From a virus, in the IMG/VR virus record IMGVR_UViG_3300034022_000863, positions 1 through 40,527 of that record: a stretch of DNA of 40,527 nt; one strand, given 5' to 3'. The notes under the pieces are model-generated. The model worked only from the letters and a program-made list of their open reading frames with translations. It was not told the DNA's origin and did no database searches. Each line of letters opens with the position of its first letter. Position 1 is the first letter of the stretch. A program made the position numbers and the translations under genes. Positions 34,516 through 40,132 of the stretch are shown piece after piece.

Positions 34516-34823
34516 ACACCGACCTGTCTATCCCCCGCGAAGCCGTCGCCGCTGCCGGTTGCGCCCTCCAGTTCACCATTGCCGAACTTAGCTCGCAACT
34601 GAGCAACATGCCCGAGGACGATCCCGGTCGCACCGGCGTTGCCGAGGCGATGCACGTCATGCAGGACGCCGCCAAGTCCCTGTACTCCGCGCTGCCCGTC
34701 CCCGCTGACCTGAGCGACCGGGTCAAAACCCTTGAGGACGCCATCCGTTTGATCGACGACACCACCATCGAACTGGTAGTGGCCAACATCTGCCGGGAAA
34801 CACTGGAGGGTAGCAAGCCATGA
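34512..34823 (+). CDS. Hypothetical helical protein, 103 aa
   Basis: The start is fixed at 34512 by the ATGA overlap with the upstream stop (junction CTCCAACCATGA); the longer frame to 34452 is out of context. The protein is helical and acidic (AAGCALQFTIAELSSQLSNM, TLEDAIRLIDDTTIELVVAN) and ends in SKP. No family was recognised. It is one of the chained accessory genes. Confidence 0.7.
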   Translation: MNTDLSIPREAVAAAGCALQFTIAELSSQLSNMPEDDPGRTGVAEAMHVMQDAAKSLYSALPVPADLSDRVKTLEDAIRLIDDTTIELVVANICRETLEGSKP

Positions 34824-35005
34824 AACGCGCCATCTACGTAGGCAAATCCTACCCGTGGATCAGATACGGGATGACCGGCACCCATTGGTCGGACTCGTTT
34901 GGCGCGGCGTTCCGCCCGGACGGCGACCCCGTGGCGATCATTGTGCCTCGGAAAGACCTCTACATCCGGCCTAAAGACGAAACCAGACACTGCCCCAAAC
35001 CATGA
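34820..35005 (+). CDS. Hypothetical protein, 61 aa
   Basis: Starts and ends in ATGA overlaps (junctions AGCAAGCCATGA and CCCAAACCATGA). It is a beta-like small protein with GKSYPWIRYGMTGTHWSDSF and a basic C terminus ending in PKP. No family was recognised. Its position in an unbroken chain of overlapping genes supports it as real. Confidence 0.65.
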   Translation: MKRAIYVGKSYPWIRYGMTGTHWSDSFGAAFRPDGDPVAIIVPRKDLYIRPKDETRHCPKP

Positions 35006-35214
35006 TCCCAATCGACAAACTGGAAGAGACGTCCTCTCCGTTTATCAACCAGTGGGAACTGCTGGTGCTCCTCGACTGCTTGCACGGATCGTTGCGGTTA
35101 GAGGATGGCGGAAACATCTGGAAATGGAACACCGAACAACGGAAAACCGTCTTGGAGTCCATTTACCAGCGGATGCACAAGACGGCTATCGACACCTCAA
35201 CTACAAAACCATGA
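35002..35214 (+). CDS. Hypothetical protein, 70 aa
   Basis: Starts in an ATGA overlap and ends in the TKP-stop junction (TACAAAACCATGA). The product is helical with INQWELLVLLDCLHGSLRL followed by IWKWNTEQRKTVLESIYQRM. Its middle resembles small helical phage proteins of unknown function. No motif allows an assignment. Confidence 0.65.
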   Translation: MIPIDKLEETSSPFINQWELLVLLDCLHGSLRLEDGGNIWKWNTEQRKTVLESIYQRMHKTAIDTSTTKP

Positions 35215-35402
35215 ACGAACGAACTCTCTACCAGCAACTCACCGAGCTCGAAAACATCTGGGAGACATGCATTGCCGGATGGGAGCATTGCGCCCGACTC
35301 GCCACCAAAGCAGGCGACGACGATTTAAGCCTGCGCAACTCAATCCGCGCCAGAACCACTCAGCATTGTCTGGACGAACTGCGCAAAGTCACAAAACCAT
35401 GA
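35211..35402 (+). CDS. Hypothetical helical protein, 63 aa
   Basis: The start at 35211 is set by the ATGA overlap; a longer frame beginning at 34899 runs through the two preceding genes and is a shadow. The protein is helical (LYQQLTELENIWETCIAGWE), with two Cys and a tail ending in TKP at the next ACAAAACCATGA junction. No family was recognised. Confidence 0.65.
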   Translation: MNERTLYQQLTELENIWETCIAGWEHCARLATKAGDDDLSLRNSIRARTTQHCLDELRKVTKP

Positions 35403-35746
35403 GCGACACCCCAGAAACAGATAGCCTGCCGCAGCCTTGTCCGGCCCGTTGTCAGGAATGCCATAACATTGGCATTGTCGGAGATGAGGGGCCGGGTCGT
35501 AAAAATGCCATCAACGAGTGGCACCCTTGCGACTGCCCTAAAGGCGATGAACACCGCCCCCGACGAATGGAGCGATTCCATCCCGAGTGGACAGACGCGG
35601 AGATGGATGCAATCTCAGAACTCGCAAAAGCCAAGGAGATGTCACAGAAAAACATCATCAGGCAGGCCGTGAGGCTCTACCAAGCTGCCGTCTTGGGGGA
35701 CTGCACTATTGTCTGGCCGAACAACGTGATACCCAAACACCCATGA
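35399..35746 (+). CDS. Zinc-ribbon plus ribbon-helix-helix-like protein, 115 aa
   Basis: Begins with the shared tag MSDTPETD. Residues about 14-52 have CPARCQEC, then GIVGDEGPGRKNA and HPCDCPKG, a zinc-binding layout repeated in the gene at 36280. The C-terminal half (EWTDAEMDAISELAKAKEMS, KNIIRQAVRLYQ) looks like a ribbon-helix-helix DNA-binding fold. A small regulator is plausible. The stop lies in the variant junction CAAACACCCATGA, and its last codons NNVIPKHP recur as a 9-codon ORF at 37578. Confidence 0.7.
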   Translation: MSDTPETDSLPQPCPARCQECHNIGIVGDEGPGRKNAINEWHPCDCPKGDEHRPRRMERFHPEWTDAEMDAISELAKAKEMSQKNIIRQAVRLYQAAVLGDCTIVWPNNVIPKHP

Positions 35747-35952
35747 ACGAGACCATCTACGAAACCCTCGAATCAGCAAAACAGGCTTGTAAAAAATACA
35801 TCGAAGCGGTGCAAGCCCTTCAAGACCAGTTTGGCATAAGCGAAGAGCTTACCGATTCCTGCGCCAGGTCAATCTTCACCGGCCAGTATTGGGACGAAAC
35901 GGGCCGACTTAAGAGCTTCGGATTCACTAACCTGGATTTAACAAAACCATGA
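35743..35952 (+). CDS. Hypothetical helical protein, 69 aa
   Basis: Coupled at both ends by ATGA overlaps, ending in the LTKP junction. The N-terminal half is a helix (YETLESAKQACKKYIEAVQA), followed by FGISEELTDSCARSIF. No family is recognised. It has no sign of membrane segments or metal-binding motifs. Confidence 0.65.
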   Translation: MNETIYETLESAKQACKKYIEAVQALQDQFGISEELTDSCARSIFTGQYWDETGRLKSFGFTNLDLTKP

Positions 35953-36191
35953 CCGACACCCCAGAAACAGACGACCTGCTAAAAATAAATATACCCGATC
36001 TTGTTGATCTCTGCCGCAAGATGGAGCGGGAGCGCAACGAATGGAAGGAAAAAGCCGAACGCCTGCAAGCCGCCTGCAACAAATGGAGCGAGTCCGAAAT
36101 GCTGCTTACTAACTGCCCAGATTGCCGGGAGTTTCGCGGGCATGGGCATGAATGCAAATCTGGGCAGGACACCCCAATTACAAAACCATGA
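35949..36191 (+). CDS. Coiled-coil protein with Cys motif, 80 aa
   Basis: Opens with the shared tag MTDTPETD and continues with a charged coiled coil (LCRKMERERNEWKEKAERL), then a C-terminal CPDC-x10-C cluster (NCPDCREFRGHGHEC) that could bind zinc. It ends in TKP at a TACAAAACCATGA junction. The tag and the ERER coiled coil recur in the gene at 37604, so the two are probably duplicates of one cassette. Confidence 0.7.
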   Translation: MTDTPETDDLLKINIPDLVDLCRKMERERNEWKEKAERLQAACNKWSESEMLLTNCPDCREFRGHGHECKSGQDTPITKP

Positions 36192-36259
36192 GCACCACAG
36201 AAACAGATACAGACGTGCCTTGTTCGGCAATTACCATTCCGTTGACCTCAACGAAATAA
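36188..36259 (+). pseudogene. 23-codon remnant of an MSDTPETD-type gene
   Basis: Starts at the conserved ACAAAACCATGA junction and begins MSTTETDTDVP, close to the shared N-terminal tag, but stops after 23 codons at 36257-36259. The following 20 bases form a leader (ACCACCAACCAT) for the next gene. It looks like a truncated cassette, or a short coupling ORF kept for reinitiation. Confidence 0.45.
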
Positions 36260-36279
36260 TCCATCTCACCACCAACCAT

Positions 36280-36897
36280 ATGAACACAAAAGACCTGATC
36301 AAAACACTCAACACCCATGCCCCGCTAGAAATGGCGGAACTCAAAGCGGCGCTGGCCAAAAAACTCAAGCCCTCGTGCGAAGACTGCGGCGGAACGGGGA
36401 TATGCGGGGATGAAGGTCCAGGAAGGCATAACGCCCACTTTGAATGGGTGCCGTGCGACTGCCCTGCCGGGACAATCCACAAGTCCATACCAGAAGGCCT
36501 CCCTGAACACAAAGCTGACCAGATACGCACAAAAGCAAGAATCGAAGTGCTTGAGGATGCCCTCAACGAGATATTCCACCGCACGGACTCCACCACGGCG
36601 CAGATGGAAATCATCCAGAAGGTGCTGCCCCAAGGTGGCGAAGCAAAGCCGCCGCAAAAAGGGCCACCTCCCCCTAAATCATTTCCCGAAAAGCTGCTTT
36701 CTCTTTCTGACTGGCTGCGGGGCCGCGCCCAATCAACAGCGCTCAAATCGACGACAATGACAATGCTGCAGGACCGTGTGGCCCGCTTGAGTCAAAAATA
36801 CGGCCACGACAGTCGCAAATCGAACGTCCCAGCGGTGGCACCGGCCACGCTGGACTCCACTTCACCTGACGAGGTTCATCCTCTCCCAAATCACTAA
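36280..36897 (+). CDS. Zinc-ribbon protein with helical tail, 205 aa
   Basis: The start at 36280 has the leader CACCACCAACCAT. Residues about 33-65 hold CEDCGGTGICGDEGPGRHNA and VPCDCPAG, nearly the same zinc-binding motif as the 115-aa protein at 35399, so the two are paralogues. A helical part follows (RIEVLEDALNEIFHR), then a Pro-rich linker and a basic C terminus. The start by the 298-codon longer frame would run through two earlier genes and is rejected. The function is unknown. Confidence 0.7.
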   Translation: MNTKDLIKTLNTHAPLEMAELKAALAKKLKPSCEDCGGTGICGDEGPGRHNAHFEWVPCDCPAGTIHKSIPEGLPEHKADQIRTKARIEVLEDALNEIFHRTDSTTAQMEIIQKVLPQGGEAKPPQKGPPPPKSFPEKLLSLSDWLRGRAQSTALKSTTMTMLQDRVARLSQKYGHDSRKSNVPAVAPATLDSTSPDEVHPLPNH

Positions 36898-36908
36898 CTA
36901 ACACCAAT

Positions 36909-37130
36909 ATGACCATGAACCAACTGATCAACCAACTCGTCACCGATGGTGGCGCAATCGTATCCTCGGGCGACTGTTCGCAAATCGAAATCGCCAATGC
37001 ACAATCCACTGGCCGATTCGCGGTCCGCGACGACGGCATGGGATTTGTCCGCCGCACCAAAGAATGGCTTGCACTCCAACTGGCACGCGAGAAAGCGCAC
37101 CCAAACACGAACGGCAAATTCTTCACATAA
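36909..37130 (+). CDS. Hypothetical protein, 73 aa
   Basis: The leader is ACTAACTAACACCAAT with no Shine-Dalgarno; a second ATG lies 6 bases on, so the start may be 36909 or 36915. The middle GRFAVRDDGMGFVRRTKEWL suggests a small beta-hairpin and helix, ending in a basic tail. No family was recognised. Confidence 0.65.
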   Translation: MTMNQLINQLVTDGGAIVSSGDCSQIEIANAQSTGRFAVRDDGMGFVRRTKEWLALQLAREKAHPNTNGKFFT

Positions 37131-37135
37131 CGCCG

Positions 37136-37249
37136 ATGGTGATGGACGGCGCGAACCCGCTCTACCTCGCTAATAGGCTTCCTCGCAGCTCCATCCACCA
37201 ACTTGTTCATCCTTGCCCGAATTACCTATGGATACCTTATCACCAATGA
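37136..37249 (+). CDS. Possible coupling ORF, 37 aa
   Basis: An ATG 5 bases after the previous stop opens 37 codons that end in TGA at 37247-37249, which overlaps the ATG at 37246 in ATGA fashion. It keeps the chain of overlaps unbroken across an otherwise empty 97-base gap. The encoded peptide is not recognised; its value may be to carry ribosomes to the next gene. Confidence 0.35.
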   Translation: MVMDGANPLYLANRLPRSSIHQLVHPCPNYLWIPYHQ

Positions 37250-37581
37250 CCGAACCCGAAGCGCGAACCGTGGCACTCCTGCGGATGCACTTCGGCTGCA
37301 CTTTCGGAAAGCTCGCCATGTGCTGCCAAGCCCTATGGGGTGCCGACCAATGCGAACAACTCACCGGATACCGCTACGGCGCACCGATGGGACAAGGTAT
37401 GGTGATGGCCATGGAGGATTACTTCCGGCTGGAACGCTGCGAATCCGACAGCATGAGCATGGGTGAGCAACGATGCGCGGCCTGCGGACTGTCGCAGGCG
37501 GCAATCAGCCGATCACACGACACGCCCAAGCAATGCGGATTCTGCGGAGAGTTCGCGTCAATGTGGAATTCTATTGAATGA
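37246..37581 (+). CDS. Zinc-finger-like protein, 111 aa
   Basis: The start is taken at 37246 (MTEPEARTVALL) because it sits in an ATGA overlap; an in-frame ATG at 37228 is the alternative. An N-terminal helical region (HFGCTFGKLAMCCQALWGAD) precedes a C-terminal treble-clef-like Cys pattern (CAACGLSQAAI, then CGFCGEF). It is probably a small metal-binding, perhaps nucleic-acid-binding protein. Its stop overlaps a 9-codon ORF that leads to the next gene. Confidence 0.65.
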   Translation: MTEPEARTVALLRMHFGCTFGKLAMCCQALWGADQCEQLTGYRYGAPMGQGMVMAMEDYFRLERCESDSMSMGEQRCAACGLSQAAISRSHDTPKQCGFCGEFASMWNSIE

Positions 37582-37607
37582 ACAACGTGATACCCAAACA
37601 CCCATGA
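37578..37607 (+). CDS. 9-codon relay ORF between two coupled genes
   Basis: Begins in an ATGA overlap with the previous stop and ends in an ATGA overlap with the next start. It encodes MNNVIPKHP, identical after Met to the C terminus of the 115-aa protein at 35399. The DNA at 37581-37607 exactly repeats the 3' junction of that gene. It probably keeps translational coupling across a copied junction. Confidence 0.45.
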   Translation: MNNVIPKHP

Positions 37608-37864
37608 GCGACACCCCAGAAACAGATAACGCCCAATTCGGGACCGGACGGGTCAGCGTGGACTTTGCGCGGCGGCTTGAGCGCGAACGGGACGAAGCAA
37701 CGGAACGAGTTACCGAAGCCGAAATCCTTCTCGCCGATCTGGCGTCAGGCTACTGGCGCGCCATCCTCAACGACCAAGACCCCAGCGGTGAAGGTCTCAT
37801 GGGAGAGCGGGTCGCTCAGTATTGGGCGAGGTATTGCAATGATCCATTAACCACAAAACCATGA
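37604..37864 (+). CDS. Coiled-coil protein with MSDTPETD tag, 86 aa
   Basis: Starts at a copied CAAACACCCATGA junction, has the shared tag MSDTPETD and then a coiled coil (FARRLERERDEATERVTEAE) like the gene at 35949. The C-terminal half is unrelated to that gene (GLMGERVAQYWARYC) and ends in TTKP at the standard junction. A recombined duplicate of the 35949 cassette is the simplest reading. Confidence 0.7.
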   Translation: MSDTPETDNAQFGTGRVSVDFARRLERERDEATERVTEAEILLADLASGYWRAILNDQDPSGEGLMGERVAQYWARYCNDPLTTKP

Positions 37865-37965
37865 CAAACGATGACATCACCCTCTGCTTTATCGCCGGAA
37901 TAATCTGCTCAATCATCACATTTCTCATGCTCCTGATCGAGTATCTGGCAAACAAATACCTATGA
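37861..37965 (+). CDS. Small single-span membrane protein, 34 aa
   Basis: MTNDDITLCF leads into a membrane helix (IAGIICSIITFLMLLIEYL) and a short tail, NKYL. It starts at the CACAAAACCATGA junction and ends in an ATGA overlap with the next gene. The next peptide has the same layout and a similar start, so this is a tandem pair. A holin-like or antiholin-like role is possible, but this is unproven. Confidence 0.55.
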   Translation: MTNDDITLCFIAGIICSIITFLMLLIEYLANKYL

Positions 37966-38063
37966 ACCCCGACGACATCACCACCTGCCTGATCTCCATG
38001 ATGGTCGGCACCGTCACCGCCTGCATCCTGCTCCTGAGATACTGGGAAGTCAAAGACCGATGA
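37962..38063 (+). CDS. Small single-span membrane protein, second of a pair, 33 aa
   Basis: MNPDDITTCL is followed by a membrane helix (ISMMVGTVTACILLLRYW) and a charged tail. The DDIT-x-C start is shared with the 34-aa peptide just upstream, pointing to duplication. Both ends overlap neighbouring genes in ATGA. It is a candidate for a membrane-active accessory peptide. Confidence 0.55.
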   Translation: MNPDDITTCLISMMVGTVTACILLLRYWEVKDR

Positions 38064-38197
38064 GCCCCCACCTCCGCGCCATCAGAAAGTTCCGCCGCCA
38101 CCGTCGCCGCTTTCTTATCGGGAGGTTAATGTCTGTCCTGCGCCGACGGGCTAAAGCCCGATTGATGAACGGCAGGTGGTGTCACATCTCAGACTGA
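38060..38197 (+). CDS. Small Arg-rich protein, 45 aa
   Basis: Starts in an ATGA overlap and is strongly basic (AIRKFRRHRRRFLIGRLM, RRRAKARL). It could bind nucleic acid or membranes. The last 16 bases overlap the convergent zinc-ribbon gene. A CGGGC-TAAA-GCCCG hairpin (38147-38160) lies inside the coding sequence without a T run. It is the last gene of the array. Confidence 0.45.
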   Translation: MSPHLRAIRKFRRHRRRFLIGRLMSVLRRRAKARLMNGRWCHISD

Positions 38198-38454
38198 CAA
38201 CTCCTACAGACGATCCGCGCACCGACTTGGACCTCTACTCCAGCGAGTAGCGCGTCGCGATCGGCCAGCGTCAACCCCAACCCCGCCAAGTCCTCCGCCG
38301 ACGCCTCCGCCAGTTCTTCCGGCGTGAGGTAGTCCTCCATGTCGTCGTCGGCCTCGTCAAGTTCCAGCTTTGTCCATGTGACCGGCAGGACCATGGAGGG
38401 GTCCGGCTCGAAGTCACGATGGCATCTCTGGCAGGAGAATGTGAAGTGGTCCAT
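38182..38454 (-). CDS. Zinc-ribbon protein with acidic middle, 90 aa
   Basis: Two Cys pairs frame the protein: CQRC at residues 8-11 and CRSC near 84-87, as in a zinc ribbon. Between them is an acidic, helical stretch (LDEADDDMEDYLTPEELAEA). It is the only minus-strand gene at the right end of the array and faces it tail to tail. A palindrome (38490-38501) lies 36 bases upstream of its start, so it may be separately regulated. The function is unknown. Confidence 0.7.
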   Translation of the reverse strand: MDHFTFSCQRCHRDFEPDPSMVLPVTWTKLELDEADDDMEDYLTPEELAEASAEDLAGLGLTLADRDALLAGVEVQVGARIVCRSCQSEM

Positions 38455-38489
38455 GGTCTTAGAAATCCCACCGACCCGATATTCCGCAA

Positions 38490-38501
38490 GGTAAATTTAC
38501 C
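38490..38501. promoter_or_regulatory. Perfect palindrome GGTAAATTTACC, operator-like
   Basis: A perfect 12-base palindrome 36 bases upstream of the minus-strand zinc-ribbon gene, followed by ACG. A second copy with a longer centre lies at 38589-38602 and is also followed by ACG. It probably binds a dimeric regulator. Confidence 0.55.
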
Positions 38502-38518
38502 ACGATCCCTCCACCCCC

Positions 38519-38550
38519 GCCGCTTCCGGATTACCCGGTGGCGGCTTTTT
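38519..38550 (+). terminator. Rho-independent terminator on the plus strand
   Basis: GCCGC (38519-38523) pairs with GCGGC (38541-38545), with an inner CCGG/CCGG (38526-38529 and 38535-38538) and a loop of ATTAC, followed by TTTTT. It lies downstream of the plus-strand array and can end its transcript after the convergent gene. Confidence 0.8.
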
Positions 38551-38563
38551 CGTGTCTGGATGC

Positions 38564-38649
38564 ATATGTTAGGATGTCTGGAATTACGGGTAAAAAATTA
38601 CCACGGGGGAGGGCGTTTCAGTGCATATGTTAGTAAAGTGATATGTTAG
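38564..38649 (+). repeat. Three ATATGTTAG direct repeats
   Basis: Exact copies at 38564-38572, 38625-38633 and 38641-38649; the first two are preceded by TGC. They bracket the second GGTAA palindrome. They could be binding sites of a regulator or of a recombinase. Confidence 0.6.
38589..38602. promoter_or_regulatory. Second palindrome GGTAAAAAATTACC, operator-like
   Basis: GGTAA and TTACC arms separated by four A, followed by ACG as in the copy at 38490-38501. It lies between the first and second ATATGTTAG repeats. The same regulator could bind both copies. Confidence 0.5.
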
Positions 38650-38998
38650 GAAGGTAAAATTGGGGGTTGGAAAATTAATCTGGGTGCGTGGTCATCAGGA
38701 TATAAATCATGGGGGCCAGTCTAAACTCGAACCGAACCGCTTCGCTTTGCTCTGCCATAGGGGTCCCAAGCGCTCATCCCCCCGCCCCTCTTTACATACC
38801 CTGCCCTTATCCCATGCCGGGCGGAACCTTCACCCTTCACCCTTCACCTTTCACCCTTGCCACACGTTGCAATCTGCCATGGGGGGGGGAATGCCATGTT
38901 CCTCTTTTTGTTCTCACCTATCAATTCAGAAAGTTGCAACTCGGTAACTATCAACGGATTAGAGCAATTCGGTATCGAATCAATAGTTCGATATTGTC
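38650..38998. other. Gene-free stretch with short tandem repeats
   Basis: I see no gene that can be supported here. It holds a fourfold TTCACCC-type 7-base tandem repeat (38829-38856) and a run of nine G (38881-38889), both prone to slippage. Open frames crossing it lack coding character. Confidence 0.5.
38829..38856 (+). repeat. Fourfold TTCACCC tandem repeat
   Basis: Units at 38829, 38836, 38843 (TTCACCT) and 38850. The 28-base array is outside any gene. Confidence 0.8.
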
Positions 38999-39415
38999 CT
39001 AAGTATCAATTACTTGTGCCCCGCTCCCGAGCCTCCTTCTAGGCGTCACGTCCCGTTCTAGCGTATCTTCACTTGGTCCGCTTTCACTTGGCAGCCTCGC
39101 CATCCCCACCCATACCGCCGCCGCTCCCCCTCCCGTTAATTTGTGTTGTGCGCTGATTTGCTTCTCAAGTAGGCTCATTAGTCTTTCGCTCATAACGAGC
39201 GCAGCTGCCAACGCTTCAGACCGTGAGCCCTCGTGTAGTTCGTCACGTAAATCGTTCAACTCTTTTTCTAGTTCATTTTGCAGCGTGTCAAATTGACTAG
39301 CGGCCTTGTCGTATCGTCTCATTAAATCCGGAGCGGTTCTGTTGCACCAGTCTACAATTCCGGGGCCGAGGGCAAGAGCGCGAAGTCTTGAAAAGTTGTG
39401 AATTGCAACGCTCAT
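38999..39415 (-). CDS. Hypothetical protein with coiled coil, 138 aa
   Basis: The start overlaps the stop of the HTH gene in an ATGA (39412-39415), so the two form a unit. The middle is a strong coiled coil (KAASQFDTLQNELEKELNDL), followed by an Ala-rich helix and a polar tail. It may be the partner of the HTH protein, for example in oligomer formation. No family was recognised. Confidence 0.65.
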   Translation of the reverse strand: MSVAIHNFSRLRALALGPGIVDWCNRTAPDLMRRYDKAASQFDTLQNELEKELNDLRDELHEGSRSEALAAALVMSERLMSLLEKQISAQHKLTGGGAAAVWVGMARLPSESGPSEDTLERDVTPRRRLGSGAQVIDT

Positions 39416-39606
39416 TCTGGCAAGGCCAAGTCAGGGTTTTTCTCAAGTAAAAACCTCAAAATACGGTACCGTAACCGCCCCTCAAAATACCATTTTTCCG
39501 CCGTAGAATGATGGCACCCGATAGCGTCAGCGATTGCCCGGCAGCGGTGTTTAATTGAAAGGGGATTGCAACGGCGATTGCGCCTCTGCTTAACTTTTTC
39601 TGTCAT
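39412..39606 (-). CDS. Small helix-turn-helix DNA-binding protein, 64 aa
   Basis: A basic N terminus (KVKQRRNRRCNP) precedes a helix-turn-helix (CRAIADAIGCHHSTAEKWYF) with a recognition helix, then RYRILRFLLEK. It faces away from two plus-strand units whose shared operator GGAAA-N3-TTTCC begins 47 bases from its start, so it is a good candidate for the regulator of that region. A terminase-small-like role cannot be excluded. Confidence 0.75.
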   Translation of the reverse strand: MTEKVKQRRNRRCNPLSIKHRCRAIADAIGCHHSTAEKWYFEGRLRYRILRFLLEKNPDLALPE

Positions 39607-39652
39607 ACCAGAATCAATCCACTAAACCGGAAACCGTCAAAAGGAAAATTCC

Positions 39653-39713
39653 GGAAAATATTTCCAGCGTAGTAAAATAATCTCTTGACAATTGCTCACC
39701 ATCTGCTACTTAT
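39653..39713 (+). promoter_or_regulatory. Operator and promoter of the first right-end unit
   Basis: GGAAA-ATA-TTTCC (39653-39665) is followed by AGCGTAGTAAAA, TTGACA (39685-39690), a 17-base spacer and ACTTAT. The distance from palindrome to -35 (19 bases between them) and from -35 to ATG (51 bases between them) is identical to the second copy at 40044. The ATG follows a CTCCAACCAACTAAAAAAAA leader. Confidence 0.65.
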
Positions 39714-39741
39714 TAGCTCACCTCCAACCAACTAAAAAAAA

Positions 39742-39903
39742 ATGAACCTTAAAATATCTTATCCCGAATTATTAACTTTAATAGAGGCGCTTAGCCAATA
39801 CGTGGACAATGCAGAAACTGACGACGACAACGTTGCGGTTCTGGAATCTCACGTAATGCCGCTACTAAACAGGCTCGTAAATGACAGGCTCGAAACTCTT
39901 TAA
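39742..39903 (+). CDS. Hypothetical acidic protein, 53 aa
   Basis: Starts 51 bases after a TTGACA box and ends at TAA 39901-39903. The protein is helical and acidic (LLTLIEALSQYVDNAETDDD) with a second helix, SHVMPLLNRLVNDRLE. It has the codon pattern of an A/T-richer module than the rest of the window. No family was recognised. The promoter and the A-rich leader support it as real despite its length. Confidence 0.6.
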   Translation: MNLKISYPELLTLIEALSQYVDNAETDDDNVAVLESHVMPLLNRLVNDRLETL

Positions 39904-39916
39904 ATTAGCTAAAAAA

Positions 39917-40051
39917 ATGGAATTTAAACCGCATCCCCTCCGCTGTCTTTCCGATATCCTCTTTAACCTTGCAATGCTGCCGGGTTTACCTCTTGCCATA
40001 TCCCGCCCCATTGCACGCTTGTCATCCCGTTTCTATTACGTCAGGAAATAG
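39917..40051 (+). CDS. Possible small hydrophobic protein, 44 aa
   Basis: An ATG after AAAAAAA, 13 bases beyond the previous stop, opens 44 codons with a hydrophobic middle (CLSDILFNLAMLPGLPLAIS) flanked by basic ends. Its stop overlaps the second GGAAA-N3-TTTCC operator. The A-rich leader matches its neighbours, but no other support is available. A membrane-associated peptide is possible. Confidence 0.4.
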   Translation: MEFKPHPLRCLSDILFNLAMLPGLPLAISRPIARLSSRFYYVRK

Positions 40052-40104
40052 TTTCCAGCGTAGTAAAAAAGTCATTTGACAATTGCTCATTCCGCGCTCA
40101 TTAT
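40044..40104 (+). promoter_or_regulatory. Operator and promoter of the GP88 gene
   Basis: GGAAA-TAG-TTTCC (40044-40056), then AGCGTAGTAAAA, TTGACA (40076-40081), a 17-base spacer and CATTAT. It is a copy of the unit at 39653 with identical spacing. The ATG at 40133 follows a CTCCAACCAAAATAAAAAA leader. Confidence 0.65.
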
Positions 40105-40132
40105 ACCGCTCAACTCCAACCAAAATAAAAAA

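Noticed and set aside
34899-35402. Long frames crossing several small array genes (also 35105-35746, 36001-36897 and 37463-37864)
   Set aside because: Only their 3' parts are real. The ATGA junctions, the constant tags and the motifs set the starts at 35211, 35399, 36280 and 37604.
38829-38856. Short tandem repeats considered as a CRISPR array
   Set aside because: The 7-base units are contiguous without spacers, so this is a simple tandem repeat. No CRISPR array was seen anywhere in the window.
38709-39002. Open frames over the repeat-rich gene-free stretch
   Set aside because: They are low-complexity translations of the TTCACCC repeat and homopolymer run, with no leader, coupling or protein motif.
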